Assembly: GCA_023414355.1 (NCBI GenBank) | Contig: JAEZOB010000053.1 | Span: 1 to 64,000, forward strand | Direction of reading: 5' to 3' | DNA length: 64,000 nt | Source: Bacillota bacterium | Lineage (GTDB): Bacteria; Bacillota; Clostridia; Lachnospirales; Lachnospiraceae | In this document: positions 17,846 through 26,289 of the stretch, one piece after another | Numbering within the stretch: position 1 is the stretch's first letter | How the letters are laid out: each line of letters starts with the position of its first letter | Made by a program: the position numbers and the translations under genes | The notes under the pieces: generated by a model | What the model was told of the DNA's origin: nothing | Database searches by the model: none | What the model saw: only the letters and a program-made list of their open reading frames with translations

Positions 17846-18406
17846 ATGGGCAATCTTTTAGGTTTTAAGCATGTATTGAATTATGTGTGGTTTATACCCA
17901 TTATATTTAGCATTCATGAATTTGAAGAATGGAATATTCTAAAGTGGTATAAGAAATATTATAAGAATTTACCTGAATCGACAAATACCAGTATCAGGAT
18001 TCATATTGTAGCATTAAGCATAACATCCTTTTTTCTTACGTATCTGGCTTATGTACTGAATGGAACATTTCTATACAGCCTGCTTATAGCCTTTCTTTCG
18101 GCATTTATTTTTCTTAATGTATTTCAGCATATCATTTGGACTGTACAATTTAGAGCATATTCTCCTGGTTTAATTACAGGGATTATTAGTATCATCGTTG
18201 TGTTATTTGTAAATATTGAATTGGTTCTAAATACACATTTTAATCGTCTTTTTTATTTTATCATTGTTTTGACAATCCTACCAATTAGAGGCACTTTAAA
18301 AGTGAAAGGCGAGATGACTGCAGAAATAAGAAAAGTTCACAACTTTTTTATTAAAACAGAAAAAATATTACGGAGATTGTGCCTGTTAATCTCATCCAAT
18401 TGGTAA
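17846..18406 (+). CDS. HXXEE-domain membrane protein
   Basis: A 186-residue polytopic protein with the family's namesake motif at SIHEFEEW (His-x-x-Glu-Glu) in the first membrane segment, and about five hydrophobic segments. I start it at 17846 after GGGAGGAAGAAATT; the frame is open to 17789. Function of the family is not established. Part of a second copy survives at 16356-16415. Confidence 0.78.
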   Translation: MGNLLGFKHVLNYVWFIPIIFSIHEFEEWNILKWYKKYYKNLPESTNTSIRIHIVALSITSFFLTYLAYVLNGTFLYSLLIAFLSAFIFLNVFQHIIWTVQFRAYSPGLITGIISIIVVLFVNIELVLNTHFNRLFYFIIVLTILPIRGTLKVKGEMTAEIRKVHNFFIKTEKILRRLCLLISSNW

Positions 18407-18459
18407 TTCTTGCTTTATTTGTGTATTTTATACAGATATTCTGAAAGGCATGGTAGTGT

Positions 18460-20301
18460 ATGATTAATAAAAAAATTGTTACTATTTTTGTAGTATTTCT
18501 AGTGTTTGTAATAGTCTTCACGGCCGCAACAAGTGTCTGCTACTCGGACCCCCTCATCGATAAAGATAATGCAGATGATTCTTTAGATGCCTTATTGGTT
18601 AAATATGTTACAGACCAAAATGGACAAATTAACAGGAATGTAGTAATCAGTATTGAAGCACCTGCATACAAGTATTGTTACCGGAATGCCTGTGGCGTGG
18701 CTAGGGATGATACGAAAGAGCCAATGACTGTTGATCATCAGTTTTCTATCGCAAGTGTGACAAAAACAATGACAGCTACTGTAATTATGCAATTATGGGA
18801 GGAAGGTTCTTTAGGTAACAAGGGATTAGATACACCGTTAGCTGACTTAAGTATTTTCCCAATCGAGGTTATAAATTCACTACATAATATTGATGGAGTG
18901 TCCTATGGGAAAAGTATAACCATCAGGCATTTACTTAACCAGACCTCAGGTTTGAAAAACTATTTTGATGATGATAAAAATGGAGTTGGGGCGGATTACC
19001 CTGAACTGAGAGAATATGCACCTAATTCACTAAATGGTTTTACCGTCTTTGATAAGGAAAAAGGCTTACACAGTATGATGAACTATTTAAAAACCGGAAG
19101 GAAAACCGATACCGGATTTAAAAAGTTCTATCTTACATTTGAATGGTCTCCTTGGAATTATGATGCATGGAAGCAGAACAGCGAAAATAAAATGTCGGGA
19201 TTACTGAACTATTACCTTTCAGGTGCAAACCAGACTTCTCTCTGGCAGCCCGGAAAAGATTTTCATTATTCCGATACCAATTACCTGCTTCTTGGCCTGG
19301 TCATCGAAAAGCTTACCGGCAAAAGCCTGCATGAAGCATTCCGGCAGCGTATTTTTGATCCGCTTAAAATGGATCATACCTATTTGCAGTATTCCAAAAA
19401 ACCCGGTACTAAACCTTATGAGACGAAGCTTTCCGATAATTGGGGCTTTAACTATCCCCTTTATAGCAATGGAGTGAACTTTTCTTCCGACTGGGGCGGA
19501 GGAGGAGTTATTTCAACAGCTTCCGATTTAAACACATTCATAAGAGCTTTAGTAAAAGGAAAACTTTTTAGAAATACTGTTACTTTTAATGAAATGGTTC
19601 AAACTCCCGAAAACATAAATAGTCCTTATGCACTTGGAGTTGTTGTATGGCCATATGAGGATGGCTATATCATCTATCATAGCGGTGCCAATGGAACATG
19701 GATTGAATATAACTCTAAACTTGATATTTCTATTACAGGTACAGTAAACGACAGAGATCATTCATATAATTCGGACTTTTTAAGAAAAGATATTTATACG
19801 GTATTTTTGGAGAATGGGGTAAAATCAATCGCTTTAAAAAGTCTTGTAAGCAGCATAGGTTTTGAGTCAAGGATCCAAAATGCCCTGCCAATGCTAGAGA
19901 CATCGACATTACTATTATCAATTTTTGTATTTGTTTACACTTTGATCTTGTGGTGCTTCGGACTCTTTTCAAAAAGGAAGAAAACAAATACCCAAGCATT
20001 GGTAATATTAACAAAATGGATTTCCATAGTTACTATAATACTAAATCTAATATTTATAATAAGCTTTGTTTTATGCATTATGGAAAAACCTTACCAAATG
20101 GCGTTTGGATTTACCACGCTTGTTCGTAATCTCCTGGTTTTGCCGGTTTTCTCCGTAAAACTTACTCTATGCATAATCCCATTAAGTATTATAATGTGGA
20201 AGTATAAGAATTTGAGTATACCCACCAAAATACACCATACTATCCTTTCAGCTTCATTTATAACTTATCTGTATATGCTTCATTATTTTTATGTTTTATA
20301 G
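18460..20301 (+). CDS. Beta-lactamase/penicillin-binding-like serine hydrolase with C-terminal membrane helices
   Basis: A 613-residue serine hydrolase of the class C beta-lactamase / AmpH fold. An N-terminal membrane or signal segment (residues 6-25) is followed by the SxxK nucleophile SVTK at 99-102, the YSDTN second motif at 270-274 and an HSGANGTW third motif. About five hydrophobic segments follow after residue 460. Such proteins are usually D-amino-acid peptidases or esterases at the cell surface, not resistance enzymes. The ribosome binding site is weak (AAAGG). Confidence 0.87.
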   Translation: MINKKIVTIFVVFLVFVIVFTAATSVCYSDPLIDKDNADDSLDALLVKYVTDQNGQINRNVVISIEAPAYKYCYRNACGVARDDTKEPMTVDHQFSIASVTKTMTATVIMQLWEEGSLGNKGLDTPLADLSIFPIEVINSLHNIDGVSYGKSITIRHLLNQTSGLKNYFDDDKNGVGADYPELREYAPNSLNGFTVFDKEKGLHSMMNYLKTGRKTDTGFKKFYLTFEWSPWNYDAWKQNSENKMSGLLNYYLSGANQTSLWQPGKDFHYSDTNYLLLGLVIEKLTGKSLHEAFRQRIFDPLKMDHTYLQYSKKPGTKPYETKLSDNWGFNYPLYSNGVNFSSDWGGGGVISTASDLNTFIRALVKGKLFRNTVTFNEMVQTPENINSPYALGVVVWPYEDGYIIYHSGANGTWIEYNSKLDISITGTVNDRDHSYNSDFLRKDIYTVFLENGVKSIALKSLVSSIGFESRIQNALPMLETSTLLLSIFVFVYTLILWCFGLFSKRKKTNTQALVILTKWISIVTIILNLIFIISFVLCIMEKPYQMAFGFTTLVRNLLVLPVFSVKLTLCIIPLSIIMWKYKNLSIPTKIHHTILSASFITYLYMLHYFYVL

Positions 20302-20338
20302 CATCTACAAACGGCTTATATACTGAACTATTCAGAAA

Positions 20339-20387
20339 CTACAAATCCTTAGTTATCAATACTACCGTCTCCACATGCCTACTCAAG
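20339..20387 (-). pseudogene. Remnant resembling the 3' end of an rlmD/rumA-type gene
   Basis: Read leftward this gives LSRHVETVVLITKDL and a TAG stop at 20341-20339. HVETVVL is the conserved C-terminal motif of RumA/RlmD rRNA methyltransferases; the intact gene at 23507 ends with HVETVVLMTRSG. No start or remaining domain is present. It sits between the serine hydrolase and ABC permease genes and looks like an att-type scar. Confidence 0.6.
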
Positions 20388-20403
20388 AGGATTGGATTGA
20401 TGA

Positions 20404-21099
20404 TTACAAATCCATAGTCTGAATTTTCTTAATTCCAAGAAATGAACAAATAAGCCCGATCACAGCAATTATTGCCAAGAACTTAATTTCGTTACCAAAA
20501 AAAGTAGTTGCCGAGGTTCCTTGGTAAATTACAACTCCAATAATGACAGCACCTACAATTGTTACTTTAGATGATTTCGTAATTACATTTAAAATCAATG
20601 TAATAAACATGATGCAAGTAGTTAGTAAAGCATTTATTATAACGGATACAATAAAACTCGGAAATAAACTCATATCTACTGTACTTGATATAAACGGAGA
20701 AACATTATTAGCTGTTACAATTAATATCCCATGCATAATTGTTGAAATGCAAAAACTAATAAATACAAACTGAAAAATAAAAATATATTTGGCTAATGAT
20801 ATCTTCTTTCTTGAAATAGGATATGTAAATAAAAGATTTGTAGTTCGTGTCTTTATTTCCTCACTATAAAGTTTTGAAATTAGTACCGAACCACAAATAG
20901 TCCATGCGTACTTATTAAACAACATTGCATTACTTAATATAAATATGAAGCTACTATACTGTTCTGATCCATCATATTTACTTGTGAACGCATATAAAAT
21001 AAAGATATATAGGCCTAAGAATACTAAAATTGCGAAAAATACACACGATAAATAATTGCATTTTTTCATTTCCAAATGTATTAACTTAAAAATACTCAT
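20404..21099 (-). CDS. ABC-2 type transporter permease
   Basis: A 231-residue membrane protein with about six hydrophobic segments, of the BcrB/ABC-2 permease type (MSIFKLIHLEMKKCNYLSCV at the start). Its ATG overlaps the stop of the upstream ATPase gene by four bases, so the two are translationally coupled and form one exporter. Such pairs commonly export peptides, antibiotics or lipids. Confidence 0.85.
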   Translation of the reverse strand: MSIFKLIHLEMKKCNYLSCVFFAILVFLGLYIFILYAFTSKYDGSEQYSSFIFILSNAMLFNKYAWTICGSVLISKLYSEEIKTRTTNLLFTYPISRKKISLAKYIFIFQFVFISFCISTIMHGILIVTANNVSPFISSTVDMSLFPSFIVSVIINALLTTCIMFITLILNVITKSSKVTIVGAVIIGVVIYQGTSATTFFGNEIKFLAIIAVIGLICSFLGIKKIQTMDL

Positions 21100-21809
21100 T
21101 TAACTTCCTCCGACATTCTTTTTATAAAATAACTTTCTAATTCTTGATTATTTTTCATATCGCCAATCGATAATTCCTCCAATATTTTACCTTTATTAAT
21201 AATTCCTACCCGGTCTGCAACAAGTTGAATTTCTGCCAGAATGTGGCTTGATATTAATATCGTAGTCCCCTGTTTTCTCTTTAATTGCAAAAGCAGATTT
21301 CTTATTTCTTGAATTCCCATTGGGTCAAGACCATTTATTGGTTCATCTAATATAAGTAGCTTAGGTTTATGTAACATAGCTCTTGCTAATCCCAGTCTCT
21401 GCTTCATGCCAAGTGAAAATTTTGAAACTTTTATATTACTTTTATTGGATAACGACACTGCTTCAAGCATATGGTCTATTTCATCAAAACCTGTATTCAT
21501 ATAGGAACAATGTAATTCTAAATTCTTTCTTGCTGTAAGGTTTTCATAAAATGAAGGGTACTCAATAATATTCCCTATATTTCTAAGAATTTTAAAGCTT
21601 TCCTTTTCCATACTTTTTCCCCAATATTCTATAGTCCCTGATGTCGCTCCTGACAATTGAACAAGAATTTTCATAATGGTTGTTTTACCTGCACCATTAG
21701 GTCCTAGAAGGCCATAAATCTCACCTTCTCTTATTGTCATATTTACATTCTTTAAAATTTCTGCTTTTTCGATCGTTTTACACAAGTTCGTTATCTTAAT
21801 TATATCCAT
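21096..21809 (-). CDS. ABC transporter ATP-binding protein (BcrA-type)
   Basis: A 237-residue ATPase. Walker A is GLLGPNGAGKTT, the signature is KFSLGMKQRLGLARAM and Walker B is LLILDEPINGLDP. I start it at MDIIKITNL because AGGAGGG lies four bases upstream; an in-frame TTG lies 15 bases earlier. It pairs with the downstream permease. A copy of the CAACGTTGGATA box found around the 30-31 kb PadR exporter lies 37 bases upstream. Confidence 0.92.
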   Translation of the reverse strand: MDIIKITNLCKTIEKAEILKNVNMTIREGEIYGLLGPNGAGKTTIMKILVQLSGATSGTIEYWGKSMEKESFKILRNIGNIIEYPSFYENLTARKNLELHCSYMNTGFDEIDHMLEAVSLSNKSNIKVSKFSLGMKQRLGLARAMLHKPKLLILDEPINGLDPMGIQEIRNLLLQLKRKQGTTILISSHILAEIQLVADRVGIINKGKILEELSIGDMKNNQELESYFIKRMSEEVK

Positions 21810-21845
21810 CTTACCCTCCTTCAATTACATAACCAATATTATTTA

Positions 21846-21859
21846 TTCAACGTTGGATA
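21846..21859. promoter_or_regulatory. PadR-type operator half-site upstream of an ABC exporter
   Basis: TTCAACGTTGGATA here is identical to one arm of the 41-bp palindrome at 30975-31015. A degenerate left arm (ATAACCAATATT) lies just to its left, near 21829-21840. No padR gene of that type is adjacent, so control would come in trans. Confidence 0.55.
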
Positions 21860-21950
21860 TCTATTATAGAGTATACGATTATATTTTACATTTATCAAGT
21901 ACTATTTCTATATTTTTATTCTATTTCTAAAGTCAGACAGTTAAACAGAA

Positions 21951-21981
21951 AACGCACTCATAAATTCATTCTGAGTGCGTT
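21951..21981 (-). terminator. Intrinsic terminator after the alpha/beta hydrolase
   Basis: AACGCACTCA (21951-21960) pairs perfectly with TGAGTGCGTT (21972-21981) around an 11-base loop. On the minus strand a TTTTCTGTTT tract follows. It ends transcription from the hydrolase gene before the ABC promoter. Confidence 0.85.
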
Positions 21982-22010
21982 CATCTTTATCAATTCACTT
22001 TATTTTGCAG

Positions 22011-22037
22011 ACAGCATGTCTCCACGTGCCTTGAGTA
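22011..22037 (-). pseudogene. Second short rlmD/rumA 3'-end-like remnant
   Basis: Read leftward, positions 22037-22011 give YSRHVETCC. SRHVET is shared with the remnant at 20339, but with different codons (TCA instead of AGT for Ser, CAC instead of CAT for His). This points to decayed coding sequence, not a simple DNA repeat. It is too short to be certain. Confidence 0.4.
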
Positions 22038-22097
22038 GATAAAAAGATACCACTTGAGCCTGATGGTGTCTTGGCAGAAGTCTTAATTTCGATTCGC

Positions 22098-22853
22098 TTA
22101 GATATTATTTAAAAAATCCTTTATAGTTTTTGCAATTCCAATATGATTGGATATAACCGCTGGATGGAATCCATTTTGAAATATATATTTTTCTCCATAT
22201 GGTACTTCTTTTAGAATTGAAATATACTCTTCTTCAATATCTTGTCTAATCATATCATCTGTATTGCTTGCAGTAAGTAATAACGGCATTTTTAGTTCTG
22301 ATAATTTTTTATGAAACAAGGGAATCTGTTTTTTCACCAATTGCAACAAGCAATTCGTATCTTGATCGACAACACTTTCCCAATCACTTCCTTGACAAAA
22401 AATATAGAATTGTTTTGCTGTTTCATCTTGCTTAGAAATCCTGCGTCCTTTTAACAGTTTTTCTGCAAAATCAGGAGCCAAGGTTCTTCCATCAAAGCTG
22501 TCTGCAACAACCTTCTTTACTAAATCAGGCCTCTCTAAAGCAACATTAATGGCTACCCATGCACCGCCACTTGTTCCTAATAAATTTACATTTTTCAATG
22601 ATAAAAATTTTATAAGGGCAATTGTTTGCATTGCCTCGTCAAACCATAACTCTAAAGGAAATTCCTCTAAACGTTGAGATTTACCATGACCTAAAAAATC
22701 CAGGGTAATAACCCTGTATTCATCGGAGTATAGCTTTATTATTGTTTCAAACATTTTAGATGAAGCAGTATTACCATGTAAAAGAATCAATGGCTCTCCA
22801 TTGCCGTTTTCTTCATAATAAATTTTTTTATTATTAAATTTAAAATATGCCAT
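22098..22853 (-). CDS. Alpha/beta-fold hydrolase
   Basis: A 251-residue alpha/beta hydrolase. LILLHGNTASSKMF supplies the oxyanion-hole region, and LLGTSGGAWVAINVAL is the nucleophile elbow with Ser in GTSGG. The catalytic His is probably that of NGFHPAV near the C-terminus. I start it at MAYFKFNNK, with GGAGG eight bases upstream; the frame is open 18 bases further. Substrate unknown. It stands alone between terminators. Confidence 0.87.
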   Translation of the reverse strand: MAYFKFNNKKIYYEENGNGEPLILLHGNTASSKMFETIIKLYSDEYRVITLDFLGHGKSQRLEEFPLELWFDEAMQTIALIKFLSLKNVNLLGTSGGAWVAINVALERPDLVKKVVADSFDGRTLAPDFAEKLLKGRRISKQDETAKQFYIFCQGSDWESVVDQDTNCLLQLVKKQIPLFHKKLSELKMPLLLTASNTDDMIRQDIEEEYISILKEVPYGEKYIFQNGFHPAVISNHIGIAKTIKDFLNNI

Positions 22854-22934
22854 TTTAAAATCCTCCTGCATTTATTTTTTAATTATATTCCTTTACGAAG
22901 ACTCAAAGCCACCTCACACTTTTTTATAATAAAA

Positions 22935-22964
22935 TGAGTGCCATAACAATTGCTATGACACTCA
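22935..22964 (-). terminator. Intrinsic terminator after the CD3324-like gene
   Basis: TGAGTGCCATA pairs with TATGACACTCA with one mismatch. On the minus strand a T-rich tract follows directly. It lies eight bases beyond the stop of the small regulator gene. Confidence 0.75.
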
Positions 22965-22971
22965 ACAATAA

Positions 22972-23247
22972 CTATCTATTATTTTTTTGTTGAAGAATAA
23001 TTCGCTGTATACTTTTGGGAACTAAGTAGTATTTTTCTGACAACTCATCGAATGACATACCAGATTGATGATCTAGATATATGTCACGATTTCTGTCAGC
23101 AAGAATAGTCTTTACTGCTGTTTTGCTTCCCCATTTTTTTCGTGTGTTTTCCTTTCGAGGAATGTAAACTAATTCACCATCTATATATTTTTGAACTTCT
23201 TCAATTATCTCATTTGGCAAAATATCATTTGCTTTAAAGTAGCCCAC
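22972..23247 (-). CDS. CD3324-family small helix-turn-helix protein
   Basis: A 91-residue protein with a GTG start (GGAGG six bases upstream). It begins MGYFKANDILPNEIIEEVQ and contains YIPRKENTRKKWGS, then a helix-turn-helix with MSFDELSEKYYLVPKSIQRI. This matches the pattern of the CD3324 / Mor-activator-like proteins of clostridia. It probably binds DNA; targets are unknown. Confidence 0.75.
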   Translation of the reverse strand: MGYFKANDILPNEIIEEVQKYIDGELVYIPRKENTRKKWGSKTAVKTILADRNRDIYLDHQSGMSFDELSEKYYLVPKSIQRIILQQKNNR

Positions 23248-23506
23248 TCTGCACCTCCTGATTAAATATAGGATTAGCAGTGGCTATTACATTCATCTAT
23301 TCTATATTTAATTCGCTGTGCAATAGCCCTGCTATTAGCACTGTTTAGTTCCAACACCCATCATACACTCCACCTTTCGTTTCTGTTTCCTTAATATACT
23401 ACTATATGGTTATGCTAAAAACAATATAGCAGTTATAGCACTTGGTCTTTTGCCTAAATATTAGCTCCATTTTCATTTCAAAACTACACCATGCTGTATT
23501 CAAACT
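23248..23506. other. Intergenic region with inverted repeats next to the rlmD 3' end
   Basis: ATTAAATATAG near 23261 and its complement CTATATTTAAT near 23302 form an inverted repeat. An interleaved second pair, AGCAG-TGGCTATT and AATAGCC-CTGCT, spans about 23277-23337. The rightmost 100 bases show no feature. The region is the leftward edge of rlmD, where an insertion boundary would be expected. Confidence 0.4.
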
Positions 23507-24976
23507 CTACTTATTCTCGCCAGAACCACTACGAGTCATCAATACCACCGTCTCAACGTGGACGGTCTCGGGGAACATGTCGACCGTACACACCTTCTCT
23601 ACCTGATATCCTTTCGCCTGAAGTATCTCTATATCTCTTGCTAACGAAGTGGGTTTGCAAGAGATATAGACGATCTTCTCCACTCCAAAGTCAATAATCT
23701 TGTCCAATGCCTTCGGGTGAATTCCATCCCTCGGTGGATCGAGGATGATGATATCCGGCTTATCCTGTAAGGAATCAACCACCTTCAGTACATCACCGGC
23801 GATGAATTCACAGTTATCGAGGCTATTCATGGCCGCATTTTCCCTGGCTGCTTCTACCGCTTCCTCCACAATCTCCACACCGGTCACCTTACCTGCCACA
23901 GGAGCCAGCAGCTGAGCAATCGTTCCGGTACCGCTGTAAAGGTCAAAGATACGCTTGTCCTTCGTCTCTCCGACGTATTCGCGAACCTTGGAGTATAGCA
24001 CCTCAGCACCGAGGGAATTGGTCTGAAAGAAGGAGAAGGTAGATATTTTAAACCTCAGACCAAGCAGCTCCTCGAAGATGTAATCCCTGCCGTATAATAC
24101 TACAGTCTTATCGCTCTTCACCACATCTGCCTGGCTATCATTATAGGTATGCAATATACCGGTAAGCTTTCCATTTAAGGGTAAAGCCAGTAAACGAGTC
24201 ACAAGAGGCACAAATAAATCCTGTATCAGCTCCGGTTTCTCTTCGACCTCAGAAGCAGGTCTCTCTAATCTCTGTGTCTCCTGTATGATAAGCTCATTCT
24301 TCTTATTCGCCAGTTCTTCCTCCTGGGAGGTTGTAATGATATTCACTAGCAATTCTCCTGTCTTCACAGCTCTTCTGATCATGAGATGTCGCAGATAACC
24401 TTTGTGGGAAAGCTTATGAAAATAATCCGCTCCAAGCTCCGAACCATACTCTAATACACAGCTCAGGATTAAATTAAAGTCTTTATCCACAATTGCACAG
24501 TCATCCGTGGTGATAATATCATGAAAGCTACCCTTCTTGTGTAGGCCGAGAGCAAGAGGTCCATTCTTATATTCATCCCCGAAGGAGAATTCCATCTTGT
24601 TACGATATCCCCATTCCACCGGACTTCCCAGAATCCCTTCAAAGCTGTATTCTTTGCATACCTGATCGATGAGACGCTTCACCTGATCCCTCTTCATCTC
24701 AAGCTGGCTTTCATAGGCCATAGTCTGATAGCTGCAGCCTCCGCAGTCTCCGAAGCAATGACAAGCCTTATCCCTTACCTCAAGAGGAGATCTCTCCAGC
24801 ACCTCCTTAAGATTACCTTCCGACTTCTCGCTTCTACTCTTACTGATAGCAAAGCTGACCTTTTGACCCGGTATTGCATTCTTTACGACGACTTTTCCTT
24901 CTTCGTGCTCTATGACACCCTTATTGGGGAAATCCACTCGTTTTACTACACCTTCATATAATTGACCTTTTTTCAT
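23507..24976 (-). CDS. rlmD: 23S rRNA (uracil-C5)-methyltransferase, RlmD/RumA family
   Basis: A 489-residue SAM-dependent rRNA m5U methyltransferase. An N-terminal TRAM RNA-binding domain (residues 1-60) is followed by a cysteine cluster CHCFGDCGGC that holds an iron-sulfur cluster. The Rossmann part has FDLYSGTGTIAQLLAP and ILDPPRDGIHPKAL, the catalytic Cys is in YISCKPTSLARD, and the end is HVETVVLMTRSG. It contains an insert of about 30 residues with PASEVEEKPELIQ. Whether it modifies U1939 or U747 cannot be told. Its 3' end faces the AT-rich accessory block. Confidence 0.93.
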   Translation of the reverse strand: MKKGQLYEGVVKRVDFPNKGVIEHEEGKVVVKNAIPGQKVSFAISKSRSEKSEGNLKEVLERSPLEVRDKACHCFGDCGGCSYQTMAYESQLEMKRDQVKRLIDQVCKEYSFEGILGSPVEWGYRNKMEFSFGDEYKNGPLALGLHKKGSFHDIITTDDCAIVDKDFNLILSCVLEYGSELGADYFHKLSHKGYLRHLMIRRAVKTGELLVNIITTSQEEELANKKNELIIQETQRLERPASEVEEKPELIQDLFVPLVTRLLALPLNGKLTGILHTYNDSQADVVKSDKTVVLYGRDYIFEELLGLRFKISTFSFFQTNSLGAEVLYSKVREYVGETKDKRIFDLYSGTGTIAQLLAPVAGKVTGVEIVEEAVEAARENAAMNSLDNCEFIAGDVLKVVDSLQDKPDIIILDPPRDGIHPKALDKIIDFGVEKIVYISCKPTSLARDIEILQAKGYQVEKVCTVDMFPETVHVETVVLMTRSGSGENK

Positions 24977-25167
24977 TTATCTGTTCACATAATGCTGTAA
25001 TCACTCAACCGATACAGTCGATTATGCTTTCCTCCTATCTATAAGAATAACATGACAGCTTGCCAGCACTTTTGCATCCATTCATAAACAGTACGCAATT
25101 TTCTCATCTATTACGACTCAATAATAAAAGTAACAATGGTACCTTCCGAACACATATATTATAAAAA

Positions 25168-25208
25168 TGACTCGTTTACCGTATCATATTATAACGGGAA
25201 ACGAGTCA
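25168..25208 (-). terminator. Intrinsic terminator after the homocysteine S-methyltransferase-like gene
   Basis: TGACTCGTTT (25168-25177) pairs with AAACGAGTCA (25199-25208), extended by CCGT/ACGG with one bulge. On the minus strand a run of five T follows. It begins five bases beyond the stop codon. Confidence 0.9.
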
Positions 25209-25213
25209 AAAGT

Positions 25214-26161
25214 CTACCTCAGGTTCTTGATCCTCTTAGCCAGCTCTTCGATATGCCGCTCATCCGTACCGCAGCAGCCTCCAAGGATCTGAAAACCGTG
25301 TTGAGTATGTAATTTCATGATTTCTTCCGCCAGCTGGGCCGGTTCGGAACTGATGATCTCACAGCTGCCATCCAGTTCCTCGGGAGTTAGGGGTGATGCA
25401 TTGGCTTGTATTCCCTTAAATCGCTTACTTACCAGCTCTGTCTGATTGAACTCCCAGGCAAGTGCCTTCCCGACATTGACCGGATGGACACAGTTCGTCA
25501 TGTAGAAAATGGGTTTAATCTCAATTGAATTCTCAATTGTTTCGATGGCAGTATGGATCGTGGTTCCATCTATCATCCTTCCGTTGGTTCGTATCATAAG
25601 ACTGATGATATAGGGTAAACCGGTTTCTGCCATAGCCTCAGCCATACCGATTGCCTCCGGCAGTGTCGGCATAATGGCAGCATAGAGAAAGTCAACTTTG
25701 GCCTTGGCAAATAGCTTAGCCTGCCAGGAATGATATTCATAGGCTTCGTTGACAGTCAGTGCTCCGGTACCCAGATAGGCATCTCCCTTACAGCCCATCA
25801 TTCCACCGAGATAAAGCTCCGTATGTGCCGGATCCTTCACCATTGCTTCCTCTAGTAAATTCCGATAAAATTGAACATTATCGCTGATCAGCTCCTCTCC
25901 ATAAGGAGAATTCATCACATTATCCCTGCTCGCCCTTCGCGTCGGAGTCATAACCATCATTGGCAATTGATATCTGGCGGCAATTTCAAGATACTGATTC
26001 GTAATCCTAGTAATTGCTTCCTTTGCATCTTCTCTGTAAATAAGGCTTGCATTTGCTACTTCGGAATCATACACGATACCATATTCATTCCTCAGACGAA
26101 TTCCCAGTGCCCCTTCTGTCATAATCGTTCGTCCTGACTGATAACATTCCCTGAAATTCAT
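25214..26161 (-). CDS. Homocysteine S-methyltransferase-family protein
   Basis: A 315-residue TIM-barrel protein of the homocysteine S-methyltransferase family. The zinc-binding cysteine pair is in LGGCCGTDERHIEELAKRI near the C-terminus, and an earlier Cys lies in YMTNCVHP. Members transfer methyl groups from S-methylmethionine, betaine or cobalamin to homocysteine. The start MNFRECYQSG follows TAGGAG. It stands alone with its own terminator. The methyl donor is not predictable. Confidence 0.85.
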   Translation of the reverse strand: MNFRECYQSGRTIMTEGALGIRLRNEYGIVYDSEVANASLIYREDAKEAITRITNQYLEIAARYQLPMMVMTPTRRASRDNVMNSPYGEELISDNVQFYRNLLEEAMVKDPAHTELYLGGMMGCKGDAYLGTGALTVNEAYEYHSWQAKLFAKAKVDFLYAAIMPTLPEAIGMAEAMAETGLPYIISLMIRTNGRMIDGTTIHTAIETIENSIEIKPIFYMTNCVHPVNVGKALAWEFNQTELVSKRFKGIQANASPLTPEELDGSCEIISSEPAQLAEEIMKLHTQHGFQILGGCCGTDERHIEELAKRIKNLR

Positions 26162-26289
26162 AGTTTTTCTCCTATCTCCGCTTTATTTTAAGTCCTTCTG
26201 CTGATGTCGTGTCATCTCTGCTTATGCTCTTTATATCAGACCGATGTTCTCCGGTCTATGCATATTGTATCAGCGCTCTGGTCTTCTGT

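Noticed and set aside
20339..22037. The two SRHVET fragments as a plain DNA direct repeat
   Set aside because: Codons for the same residues differ between them, so a recent DNA repeat is unlikely; protein-level homology is the better reading.
9199..23506. An intact integrative element with its own integrase
   Set aside because: No recombinase, relaxase or replication gene is encoded in this block; only scars and cargo-like genes are present, so I describe it as decayed insertion DNA.
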